NCBI GenBank assembly: GCA_023053575.1
Contig: JAKZAP010000011.1
Location: 5,890,001-5,954,000 of the forward strand
DNA: 64,000 nt
Source: Branchinecta lynchi
Lineage: Eukaryota > Arthropoda > Branchiopoda > Anostraca > Branchinectidae
Direction: 5' to 3'
Shown: one piece after another, positions 23,494-35,600 of the stretch
Layout: each line of letters starts with the position of its first letter
Numbering within the stretch: position 1 is the stretch's first letter
Notes under the pieces: model-generated
Databases searched by the model: none
What the model was told of the DNA's origin: nothing
Seen by the model: only the letters and a program-made list of their open reading frames with translations
Translations under genes and position numbers: made by a program

Positions 23494-23619
23494 TCAATCT
23501 ATATCGCCGATGTACTCGCAAATATCATCATAGCTGAGTTCCAGAATCTTCTCCCTGTCCGGTAGAATTTGAACGGTTGCCATGCAGCTTCTCTTATCCC
23601 GTGCTCGGATCTCTCCGAC
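23494..23619 (-). CDS. GPKOW: GPKOW last exon
   Basis: 41 codons plus TGA (23494-23496), phase 0 after a catag acceptor. VGEIRARDKRSCMATVQI completes KOW2 and LELSYDDICEYIGDID matches the usual GPKOW C-terminus. Confidence 0.85.
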   Translation of the reverse strand, partial: VGEIRARDKRSCMATVQILPDREKILELSYDDICEYIGDID

Positions 23620-26600
23620 CTATGAGAGTCGTTTAATTAGTGATCCCTCCGTCGTCAAATCTGAAGAAGCTTTGCGGTTTTTATGTTTCACACTCCGGGC
23701 GCTAATCCTCTATAGGCTACTAGGCTACAAATCTGCATTTTCTCAGTACTCACTTGACCCGTAAAGGTGCAGACAAACGGACAGGATATCCTGCCTAGAT
23801 TTTCATCCACAGACGAAAAAGATTCAATCAACATTATTTAAAACTCGCCAATTTTCAAAACTGCACAGGAAGTTCAATATCATTGAAATGACAATACAAA
23901 AAAAAATCAACGAAGAAACCAACGAAAATGGGGTGTGTAAAGGCCAACGAATATACTGAAATAAAAGTCGAGTATTTCGGAGGACAACTGCCTCCCTTCA
24001 CTCGCTAGTAAGGGGAGAACAGCCATGATTGTTATTCGCAGGTATTGGTGACTGGCTCGCTGTCTTTGTTTCAGGCTTTCAATTTTAGGTTTTTAATTCT
24101 TTCACTTTTATTTTAATTGTCGTTTTTTGTTGGTTTTCTGCTTTTGTTTTTGTTTTCTTGGTTGCTGACCTTCATCCTCGTTTTTACATTTTTCCTCAGA
24201 ATTTTCTTCCTGCGCTGAAGAAGGGAGGCGGTTGTCCTCCAGAAATATTGGCCTTTTATTTTAGTATATTCGTTGGTCTTTACAAACCCCATTTTCGTTG
24301 GTTTCTTCGTTGATTTTGTGTGATATGTCAGGCCTAATGTGGTTTACGAAATTATCTTCGAAATGACAATCGATAAACGATTAGGGATGTCGAGTGAAGC
24401 AGTAAGATACACTTTACGAAACAATGCCAAAAATTTAGATCGGACCTCAAACGATATTTTCAATACGGCTTACTCCATATCACGGGCTCATCCGTTTGTT
24501 CTGTTGTTTATTTTGTTTTACTGGTGTTTCTTCAGCTGTTTATTTGTTTCTTTCTCTTCTTTACTCCACTATCTTCACATTGTTTTTGCGCAGTGGGTTA
24601 CAAATAAATTATTATTATAATACAGATAACGAATGTTGGGTCTTTGCCAAACCCCGCAAAAATCTGATACCATTCTTCCGAACCACTTAACCATATCCGC
24701 TAAGTAATACTTTCGGCTATAATCATTTCAAACAGTCATGCTCGTTCGAAAAGATCCGGTTTCCAGGATCCAACCAGACGATCCATCCGAGGCGACAATT
24801 AGTAGTACTTCTCGATTCATTGAGTCTTTTTTAGATACACGAAACTTTTCCAACTAATCTTATCGACATCAAAATTTCTGGTCAAACTGCTTGTTCGGCG
24901 AGAAAATGGAGATCGTATTTGGATTCAGCATATATTCTTACTATTTTAGCCTGTCGATGTTCCGACTTCCGACGAGCTAAAGGGCTCCTCTTGCTTATTC
25001 TGCCTTTTATGATATTCCTAGCTCCCTTTAAGAATTTAAAGCTTCTGAAATCCCCACCTTTCTTAATTTTTTCGTATTCCACATTTTTAGCACTTTTTCG
25101 GCCGTGCAGAGTTTTCACAACGCAAACTTTGACACATCTTCAAGGGCTCTTACAACTCTTTCACAAGGACATGACAAGCTTAAAAGGAAGACATAGTAAA
25201 CCATCGGATCTATCTTCTGTTTTTTATTTCTTCTGTTTTACTTAGTTTTTTAACCACGGCGCGTTCAGTTTTCAAATGTTTTGCGCCCAGACGACCTGTT
25301 GGGGAGCATGGAGGCTGGATAGAGTCGAAAAGCACTAACAAGGAAACCGCTAATTTCACATAGAACGAAATTGTATTTTCGAAAAAAAAAAAAATATATA
25401 TTTCATAGTGAAAAGATCATTTCTAGTTAAGAGTTCTGTTTTAAGAAAAAAAAAAACTGATTTCAATGAAATTACCGATTTCTGCCAGATTCCGGGCGAA
25501 CTAATAATCTAGCTAGAAAATATGGTAGAGACAATATGGATCCACCATGTATTCTTGCCCCTACATGCATGTCCCGCAATTCAGTTCTACTTTTACCAAA
25601 ACTCCGGATTAAACCAGATTCCGGTAAGTCTACTTGTCCGGCGGGAAAATAAAGTTCAGATACGGATTCATGATGTATTTGTATCTCTATTTCGATGCTC
25701 TTATCGACCAACGTCAAACCTTTAGTTAACACCAGACAAAAATCCTACTGTTTCAGTTTTTGCCGGATTTCGGCCGAACTACTTTTTCAGCAAAATTCTG
25801 GAACAGACCTCAAACATTTATTCAGCATTTATTATAAACGAAACTCTTACTCGTCCTACAAGATTCCGGGCGAACTATTTGTCCAGTGAGAAAATGAAGT
25901 TTAGATTTGGTTTCATCATGTCTCCTTACCACCAAATCGACCGTCACATTAGCATGAATAAATATTTCAATTTTATCCCTTAATCTAAAACCCACCCATG
26001 AACATGATCTGTAGTTTTAGGAAATGGCCCCTCACACCAAGTTTGAACAAAATACCTCAACCCCTTCGACGGACAAACAGACTTTACCAAGTAATAGGTA
26101 TCCATCACTAACGTTTTCGGATCCCAAAAAGGTATGGATCCTACCTTTCCAGTGTGCTTTCCTCTGACTATCATTACAAATGCAGGAGATTCCTTGGGAA
26201 TAACAGACTCGAGCTTTGACGGATGGATATCTTCTACCAGCTTTCCTTCTTCAGTCTTACAGACGACAATATCATAGGAGACGACGTCAATGATAATTAG
26301 CTGGAAAAGGAATACCATGAAAGCGGCCAGTGGTACTTTTACAGGAAACCTCGCATTCCGAAATGTTTCTGTTATCTTTTAGGATAATTTACTACTTTAA
26401 GCCCAAGTCTGCTTACAGGAAATTGTCGAAGGCTTCGGCTTTTTTTTAGCTCCTCTCTATGCCTCTTTGCCTTGGATGACAAATGCGGCAAAATGTGCAT
26501 AACTGATCTTCGGACCAATTAGCTTATCCGAAACAATGATTGCAAGTCTGAATTGTCTCATGAAAAGAAGAAACAGTACAAGCGCAAACTCTATATAATG

Positions 26601-29600
26601 GCAATGACGATAGAATACACAAATGAAATGCAGGATCCTGGAACTGAGAGTGAATATAAATAATCCGAATCAGGATGAATAATTATTATCATATGTAAAA
26701 CAGGTCATTTAAAGCAGAAGCCGCAGTGGGCACATTTTTTTTAATTCCAGCATTCGAACTTTCCTTTGAAACTCTGCTGGGTTTCCAAATATTACAAGCC
26801 AATGTCGGCTGTCTTTCGCTAACGCAGTCTGCTTGGTTTTAATGAGGAACACGAAAAAACTTGCATGCACGATAACTCTGACCAGTCAACTCCGCAAAAG
26901 TCATGTGCGCGAGCCTGACCTGGCTCGAACAGCGTAGAAAACGGAGAATGCACGAATCAGTCTAACAGCCGTTAGTGTGGACAGACATTACATAGGAGAC
27001 TCGGAATCTTGGGGATGATAACGGATGAAACGATCAGGGACGCTAATCGGACGACGGGTCTTCGAGAGCTCAAAAAATAGTCGTTTCATTTGCCAATATG
27101 GATGCATCTGTTTCACCCACGGGTATTCCCAGTCCATCACATAAAATGCAGTGGTGTTTCTACTCGCAGAGAATAGGAACTGTGCATGCGTTCGGATCTC
27201 AAAAGCGGTGCCAAAATACGCACGTTCTTGGCTTTTCACTACTCCAGAAAAGCAATTGACTCCTTTCCAGCAAAGATTCACGACCACGCGGCTAGTCTAC
27301 GAATTTAATAAGCTTGACCAGAACCGCCAGCATCTCTTTTCATCCTCGGCGAATCTCGACAGTTAAGACGTTAGCGAAGGCTTCGACAGTGGCAGGCGAA
27401 TAAAAGCACTGCATAAAACGAGCACCATGCATGATTCTGCACGTAGTAGAAAGCCGAATGAAATCAACATATCAAACGCCAGTAGGATTCCAACGACTAA
27501 CCTTTCACACACACAGCAAAGTCAGGTCTCTGGACCTGTGATATCCATTTGAAGAAACCCAAGGTTTCCGGCACAGCCGTGCTACGCGGAAACAGGTTTC
27601 ACTGTGTTTTCTGAGAATTTTATGGTTGATTAATTTACATTTTGTCTAATATGTCAAAGCCCCTCGCCACCGATCCACCCCCTGTTAACTTCCCAGGAAC
27701 TTCTGCTGACAGCCTTAAGACCCACTCTGATGTGAGGGGAGGAATGAACTGATCTTGTATTTCCTCATGAATAATCCTTGACCCCAGCAGTGAATGTGGC
27801 CAAACGGTAAAATACTCATCAAATCAAGATCCATACACAAACGAAACTAACCTTTTTCTTGAAAAAAGCTCCTCTTTTATACTCTTCGTCAACACACCTC
27901 ACTTTCAGCAATGGTCGGACCCACAGCGCTTTCTTCTTCTTCTCATAACTGCTATTTTTCTCTTTGCTCCTACTTCTGCTTCTCCTCCTTCTCTGCTTTT
28001 CCCTACTGCGACTACGACTCCGTTTCCTGTCTCTGCTATCACTTCTACTTCGTCTCCTTTCCTTTTTCGACGTCCTCTCTTCTTTATTCTGTAGCTCCCG
28101 ATCTTGTCTTGCTTTATGCTCGTCGTATTTGTCTTTGTCTAGGATAAGAATGAACACAATCAACCATCATAGCTATTTTTCATTAGCTGCGTTTTTGCAG
28201 ATACCATGGTATATGTTACCACGGTAACTGGATCTGAAATTAGTCGTTTTGCAGTCACCGTGGTATCTGATATAGGGTTGCTCTGCAAAAACGACAATTG
28301 CCGAAATTGCGCTTTACGAAGTCATCCCAAAAGAAAAACTGATATCGAGTCACATCACAAGTGCCAAACTTCTTCCCACGGATTTGACAAAAACTGATGA
28401 AAGTGAGATGACTTTTTCAGATACTACGATCAGTTACCACGGTTGGACCGTGGTATCTGAATATGAGATACCACGATAACTAGCCAGATGCCACGGTAAC
28501 TGCAAAAACGCCTTTTGACCGTAGTATCAGATACCACGATAACTGCAAAAACGACTTTAGACCGTGGTATCAGATGCCATGGTATCTACAAAAACGCAAC
28601 TATTCATCGGACGACTAAACAGCTGAAGAAAATAAAATAAAATCTCGTAAAAAGGCGAAAATGGTTCCTTTGGTGTGGTCTTGGTGTTTATAATTCTCAA
28701 CAACCAGCTTCACTACTCATCCGTATTGCACATGAAACCAACTAAATGTATAGGTGTCAACAGTTTTGTGTACAGAGCTAGCTGGAGTCAGATGCGAGAG
28801 GAACCGATGATCGTTGTTACGATTTTGTATCCTTGTGGATATGATATGATATATGTTTACACAAAAAGCCCGAGGGGCCATGACAAAACAATACAAAAAA
28901 TACAAAACAACATAAATGTTCGCCAAATTCCAACAAGGCCTAAATAAACCTTTCTCGATGCTTCATCAAAAGCTTAAGGAATGTTCCTAACTGGCAAACT
29001 CCAGTAAGCATTCATCCTTCATTACTTTAACCATCCATTCCTCATCATACACTCCTTTTCCAAACAGTTCTTTCCTTAATCCACCGATTCACTGCATCTA
29101 CACATCAGAGCCTCGTTTCTGTTGCAATAGCGCTGACGCATCGCTGCTGCAGCACTTCTTTGCTTTTGCACAATATGCTTTTTTGGATTCACTTTCTTCT
29201 TGGTTGAAGCGGCAGCTGCAGCACCTTGCAGGGAAGCACGGACTTGGTCGGTGAGCAAGGCCGTGATTCTCGAGAAGAAGCTGCCCTCTTCCTCGGAAGC
29301 GCTGCATTGCAAAATCGGATGTAGAAAGAATCAGTCATGAAGCGGCCAAGAAGTGGACCTGCAGCGTGCAACAAAAACAAGGCTCAAGTGTAAGTGTGGA
29401 TATTGTAAAGGCTATTAGGAAGCCGTCTTTCCACGTCTGTGTATACGGTGTAGTCTCCATCTGAATGAGGGAGCAGCATATGCAATTTCTCTACATGCTG
29501 GCGACGTGGCAGACTCCAGAGATGGCCTTCGAGAACAAATGGGACATATCAAGTGTGACGGAGTCAGCCAGAAGCCAGCCAGAGAAGATTCCATTCTTTC

Positions 29601-32600
29601 CGCATCTAGTTACTGTTGATAACCATTTTTCATGTCACTCTGCATTCTTCACGCAGAGGTGATTTCCTAGGCAGGCGGCGTCATCAAGTATCTTTGACGT
29701 GCAAGTGCTATTCGTTTTTGGATAATCGTGGCTAATTAATAATCTTGATTTGATTTGAATTTGAAGTAGGCTGGTGGAGTGCCATCTATTGTAATGTTGT
29801 TTACTACCTTTTTTCTCAATTGTTATATAAATAAAAGATATCATCTCGTGCGGACCAATAGATAAAGACTTGCAATCACATGCTAAGGCCCAATGACTGA
29901 GAGCTTACGTTACGCAGGAGTAGTTATATAAAGGGGCTCCCACTCCACCCTCCCCCCAATTTCAAAACCCCATTTTAACATCAATTTCTTAAATTTTAAC
30001 ATCCTTTTTACCAAATTATCCCCCTTTTTAAGAACATTTTTATTTTCTTACTTTCAAAATAAAGGATACAAGAAATGAGAATATTACCCTTTACTACATA
30101 TATAATACTACAATATACTACTACTTCTTTTTTTTACATTTTTAATTTTTTATTCAAATATTACTGAGTAAACAGTTCTAAATCCACATATGTTTCTTTG
30201 ATCTTGTTTTCGCGTACAATAGGCTGCAAAACCAGATTTTTCTTTAAAAGTAATTCATTAGCAATGGCATTATATTTCTGAGTTATAAACAAATCACAGG
30301 GTTTGTCATTATGATTAATAACTACAACCAACTTATCACCATATTTTGTCTTAGCAATTCTCATTTTAACAATAGTATATTTCAATCCAAGAACTAGTTC
30401 TTCTTTCCTGATTGTCTCATTGTATTTATTCATTCTGATTGTATTCAAGACTTCCTTTGTGGACTCCATTTATTAGGGGATGATTTTATTAAATAAAAAT
30501 CCAGACTCACAAACTCACATACATATTTTTGTTAATAATACCTAATGTAGCTTTTCTTTCATAATATATAACACAGTAAATATTATATGGTACAGGCTGA
30601 GCGTGTTTTAATGTTAAACTTATTTCAATATCAGCAGTTGTTCCATTATATATACTTGATTCGTGTTTGGAAACATCGAAACAGAATAGTGGATATACTT
30701 CTTTAAATTCTTCTATACTAACAACACTACCAGTATCAAATGCTAATTGCTTATAGCCCAAATGTATGAACCTATTGTAAAGATTTGAGTATTTACATTT
30801 CTCATCGCTAAAGTCGCATTTGAGTGGTTCTTCAGGATATTTATCCCCATTAATTCTAAGTTCTATGTCTGTTAAATTCATATGATCAAACACCATATTA
30901 TTCATTAATTGATTGTTATGCTTTTCATTTTTCTGTAACATCACAACGATTTTTGTAGGACTATTTCTCTCAGACACAACTTTCCAGGTGTGCTCCTTAT
31001 TCTGACTAACATCACTTTTATAACTATTACATGCTTCCCACATCAGATTATGCTTTTTATCCTTAGCAAGATCCTTTTCTAATTCACTCATCATTTCGAT
31101 ACTAGGAGCTACAATAGGGATCTTCCAGGATAAATACTCGATTACTACTTTGAAATTAGTATTTCCATTTCTTATAATCATGTTGTTATCATCATTTCTT
31201 CTTAGAAATAATTTATGCGATGCACCTCTGAAGAATCGTTTGTTTCCTTTCAGAAATCCAAACAATTCTGATAATGGTAAATACATATTTACTAATTTAC
31301 TGCTCTTTGTTCTGTTATATCTTTTTTCAAATCCTTTATTATAATTATTATTATTTCTCAAACTGACTGTTCCACCCCCTGCTGCAGCCCCTGCAGCCCC
31401 TGCTACTACTGGAGTTGCAGTAAACGAAGCAATAACAGGATTAATTTCTTTCCCTTGATTATAATCTTTATACCAGAAATGATTTCTTGCTGCACTTCTA
31501 GAATAATCATCAGAGTATTCAATCAACTTTGTAACGGTAGTTGTAATACCAACATGATTAATTTTTTCAACCGATTCATCGTTTATTACATACTCAGCGG
31601 TACTGAATAAATTAAATCCATTATTCGTTAAAGTAGCAACATCGGTTGCAGCTATAGGAGTCCCATCTTCGTTTACTATTCTGACACTGACATCAAGATA
31701 ACTTTCACTTGGATAAAACCAGGAATCTAATTTCTTTGTTACGAATTCAAACTCTGATTTATTAGATACATTCACATCTGTTTCTCGAATTTCTTTAAAT
31801 TCATATTTAACCACTGTATCATCCACAAGCGGTTCGTCAAATATGTTCCATTGAGGACTGATAACTTTATTTACTGCCATTTATATAAGAAAGAAATTAT
31901 TAAATAAAACTTATTTCAGAATCTTTAATCCATTTCCAGTCATTAACGTTTTGATCAAGTCCTGACTTCTTTGATTTAAAATCCTTTTATTTGTACCGAT
32001 AAGATCCTTCATCGATTTTTTGTTTCCAATTACATCAATGAGTTCCTTCTTGTTTACATCGATCAGATCTTTCCCATATTCTATTGCTCTGTTTTTCAAC
32101 AACTCAAATCTCGGTTTAATAATATTATTATACATTGACATAGCCCCATCTTTTATTTGTTTTGCTGACGTTTGAAATAACTGGGAATTAACAATGTTTT
32201 TGAATACACTACCGATTCCACTTCCATACTGCTTTTTATAAAGTAATCGCTTATTATTAATCAACATTTATAGGTAAATAATTTTATTTCACTAATCAAT
32301 AACCTTTTCTTAAATGCAGCACGTATCCAACGTTATCACCATTCAAATCGATAGGTCTTCCCAACTGATCAGTAATTGTCATTCTCAAGGAGTAAATAAA
32401 GTCTTTTGTGTTAATAGGAAGGTAGATTAATTGTCTAGGATTCTCAACAATTTGACAACCCGGTTCTGTATTAGGAACAAATGTCCAAATGACATCTGAT
32501 TTACTTTTGTTTACGATAGAACTGTTTACAAGAGAGCAGTGAATTTGTATTTTATCAACGCTTCTTGTTATATTCGGAAGCTTTGTACCTTCATTGATTT

Positions 32601-35600
32601 TCTTAGATATCTCACTATCCTTCTCAAATCCTAAAATCTGACACAAGTCACTATTAAATCTAAACACATATTTTTCTTGTAATAGTATGACAAATCTCAT
32701 AGATGCTGGATTGGATGAAATTACAATAGGACATTTATCTTTTGGGGTATCAAAATACTGACACAAAAAATAATTCAAACAATCATCGTTATACATCCCA
32801 TTAGGAATAGTAACATTCATCCATTCTGTTGCATTATTATCTTCATCTTTCCTGTATTGAAATGTATTATTTCCAAATTTATCACTTATATTATGCCATG
32901 AATACCACAAAGTACACTGATTCAAACCTATTTCATAACCCCAATTACGATTCAATTCGATTGGTTGACTAAATGTTATATCAATGATACTTTCATTACC
33001 TTCAATGTTTAACAACACCATTTATTAGAAATATTTTTTATATATTGAATTGTAATTTCTCTTCGTAAGAAATTTATTTCGCATTAACGAATCCAAAATA
33101 TCAATAGCTTCATTTCTCACCTCATCAGATGTATTTCCGTTTACTCTGCTACCTATCGAAGTGTATAGTTTTGAAATCATTTCATCACAATTCATAAATA
33201 TTCCAGTTCCTTGTTGTCTGATAAAGGGTATACTAGATTGAATTTTTTTTAATCTATCCTTATAGTCTTGTATAAATAAAATAATTTGATCATACTTACT
33301 AGAACTATAACTTTTACTTTTCAGACCACCATAACTTTGACTTATAGATGTTAAATAATTCAGAGCCCCATCTATTTCGTTATGATGCTTAAGGTAATAA
33401 TGAGGCATTTTAAAATAATTATCGGTACCATTCCAGTCATCTTTATATTTTAAATTAATTTGATTTAATAATTCCACATCAATATTTAAGTTTAGATTTA
33501 CGTCATATGGTTGTTCTAGATTGGGTTCTATAGCAGGAGTGGGAGCTCGACTCGATTCCTCTGAATTAGTGGTCTGTAAAGCTGTTTTAAATGTATCACC
33601 TAATCTGACAAACCGTCTTCTCGAATTATTATCACCTTCCTGTAGTTTATTAATTATCGTTTCAGCATTCTCTTGTAATTTTTTGATGGTATCTTTAGTG
33701 TTTTCTTTTTGTGCTATAATAACTGGAGCGTTTAATTCTGAAGCATATTCCCGAAATCCTGCCTTCTCCATCTCATTTTGTTGAACCTTTCTTCTCTGAA
33801 CTTCTCTGTTCTTCACTATATCCGATAACATATCACTCAAGCGTCTTGAATCCATTTATATACAACTAATTTTATTTCATAATAAATTTTGAAAGTTCTT
33901 TTTCATAAAACCCTCCTTGAATTAATTCCCCACTTTTGTCAGATATTTCATAAGTAATGGGAATGGTAGGTCTGATGGTTGCTATCTGAAATACTTCATC
34001 CGTATAATTAGGTAGATATCCTTTATCAAAAACACTTTTTTCTTTTTTAATTCTGACTAAATCCCCTACTTTGACGTTTCCTGTGATTTTGTACTCATCT
34101 ACTGGAGGAAACAGAGCACTAAAAACCTTTTTCTGATTAACCTTTTTACTAGCATCAACTGGTTTCATTTGTATTGAGCGGTGATACGAGTTATTATAAT
34201 TATTTACGAATACAGGTAAAATATCAATCCATTTACTGGAGTTGTTGTGAGTAAAATATTTCCATAGCTTTTCTTTCAGAGTTCTGTTGAATCGTTCCAC
34301 GATTTGTGCTTTCAGTTCACTTTCCGATGCAAACCAGTGAACGTTATTATTTTTCAAAAAAGATTGAACATTTCTCATAACAAATTCTTTACCTTTATCA
34401 GTTTGTAGTTTCTTAGGAATTCTTTCTTTAAATATAACACTGAATGCTTTTATTATTTCAGCACCCGTTTTGTCTTTCAGAGGGATACACCAAGCATATT
34501 TACTAAAGCAATCAATTACAGTTAAAATGTAATTTGTTTTATTATTTTCTTTTTTATATTTCTGCATGTCAACTAAATCAGCTTGCCATTGCTCATCAAC
34601 ATAGTGAACATACACTCGCCTCCTTTCAAAGTTATGATAGGAAGGTTTGTGTAACGTATACACATTCTCATTTTGCAACACATTTTTTATTGTATCTTTA
34701 GACACGTTCACTCCATTTTCTTTTAATTTTCTGTGAATATCATCAACACCTGAATAATTAGAATAATACGTCTTTAATATATCTTTTTCTGCGTCGAGGT
34801 TTTTTTTAAAAAGCGATTTTTCCTCGATCCGCAAATAACACAATTCCCTTTCAGCATTGGAACATTATTTTTTTGTGACACTACCTTAAACATTGATTCA
34901 GTGTCAGTGCTCTTTTTACATTTCATACAATAAATCTCCATTTATTAGAAAACAATTTTTATAAACGAAAAGCTACCAACTTCATTTTGCGCTTAATGTA
35001 GGAAATACAGTGAAGTCCACAGTTTAATTCATCTATATTTTGAACAGCAAGATTTTCATAAGCTATTTTTTTCTTTGAAGTTCTTAGATATTTAATTATT
35101 TCTTTTCCTGGGGGAATACCGAAAGAATCAAAAAATTCTACATGGGGGTATTCAGGTAGATTACAATAGGCAACCCAGTGAGTTCCAGGCATTCCGAGTT
35201 TATCATAATTAATGACACCGCATTCCGAATCGTTTATATGTTTGGGTAGCGTATCTAAAGAGAAAACACCTCGAAACTGTGGTATACTCCCTAATGCATC
35301 CATAATATCAAAATTGGTTAGAGGTCCTACTTTACTTTTGCTTCTTTTTTGATGTCCCCGTTTTTTGACTTCCTAGGTCTTCCACGTACCCCATGACCGA
35401 CAACTCTTTGTGTTCCAGGAAGTGTTAGCGCTCCACCTGTGTTGACATCATCGGTTTTTTCCTTCTTAGGTCTACCACGTACACCATTACCGGTAACTTT
35501 TTGTGTTCCAGGAAGTTTAAGCGCTCCACCTGTGTTGACATCATCAGTTTCCTTCTCACGTACCCCATTACCCACAACTTTTTGTGTTCCAGGAAGTTTA

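Noticed and set aside
26988..27287. 99-codon minus-strand ORF with aromatic-rich centre, as a possible extra exon
   Set aside because: Ends do not give splice borders that fit the phases of the neighbouring GPKOW exons, and I recognise no family.
29076..29390. Three overlapping minus-strand ORFs, Ala/Lys/Cys-rich
   Set aside because: Three overlapping frames open at once with low-complexity composition; no domain and no splice fit.
34774..34843. Assembly or sequencing error as the cause of the zinc-ribbon/integrase frame change
   Set aside because: Not excluded, but the register matches a slippery heptamer, the motif is absent at the integrase Met, and a second case exists at 35360; kept as the main alternative.
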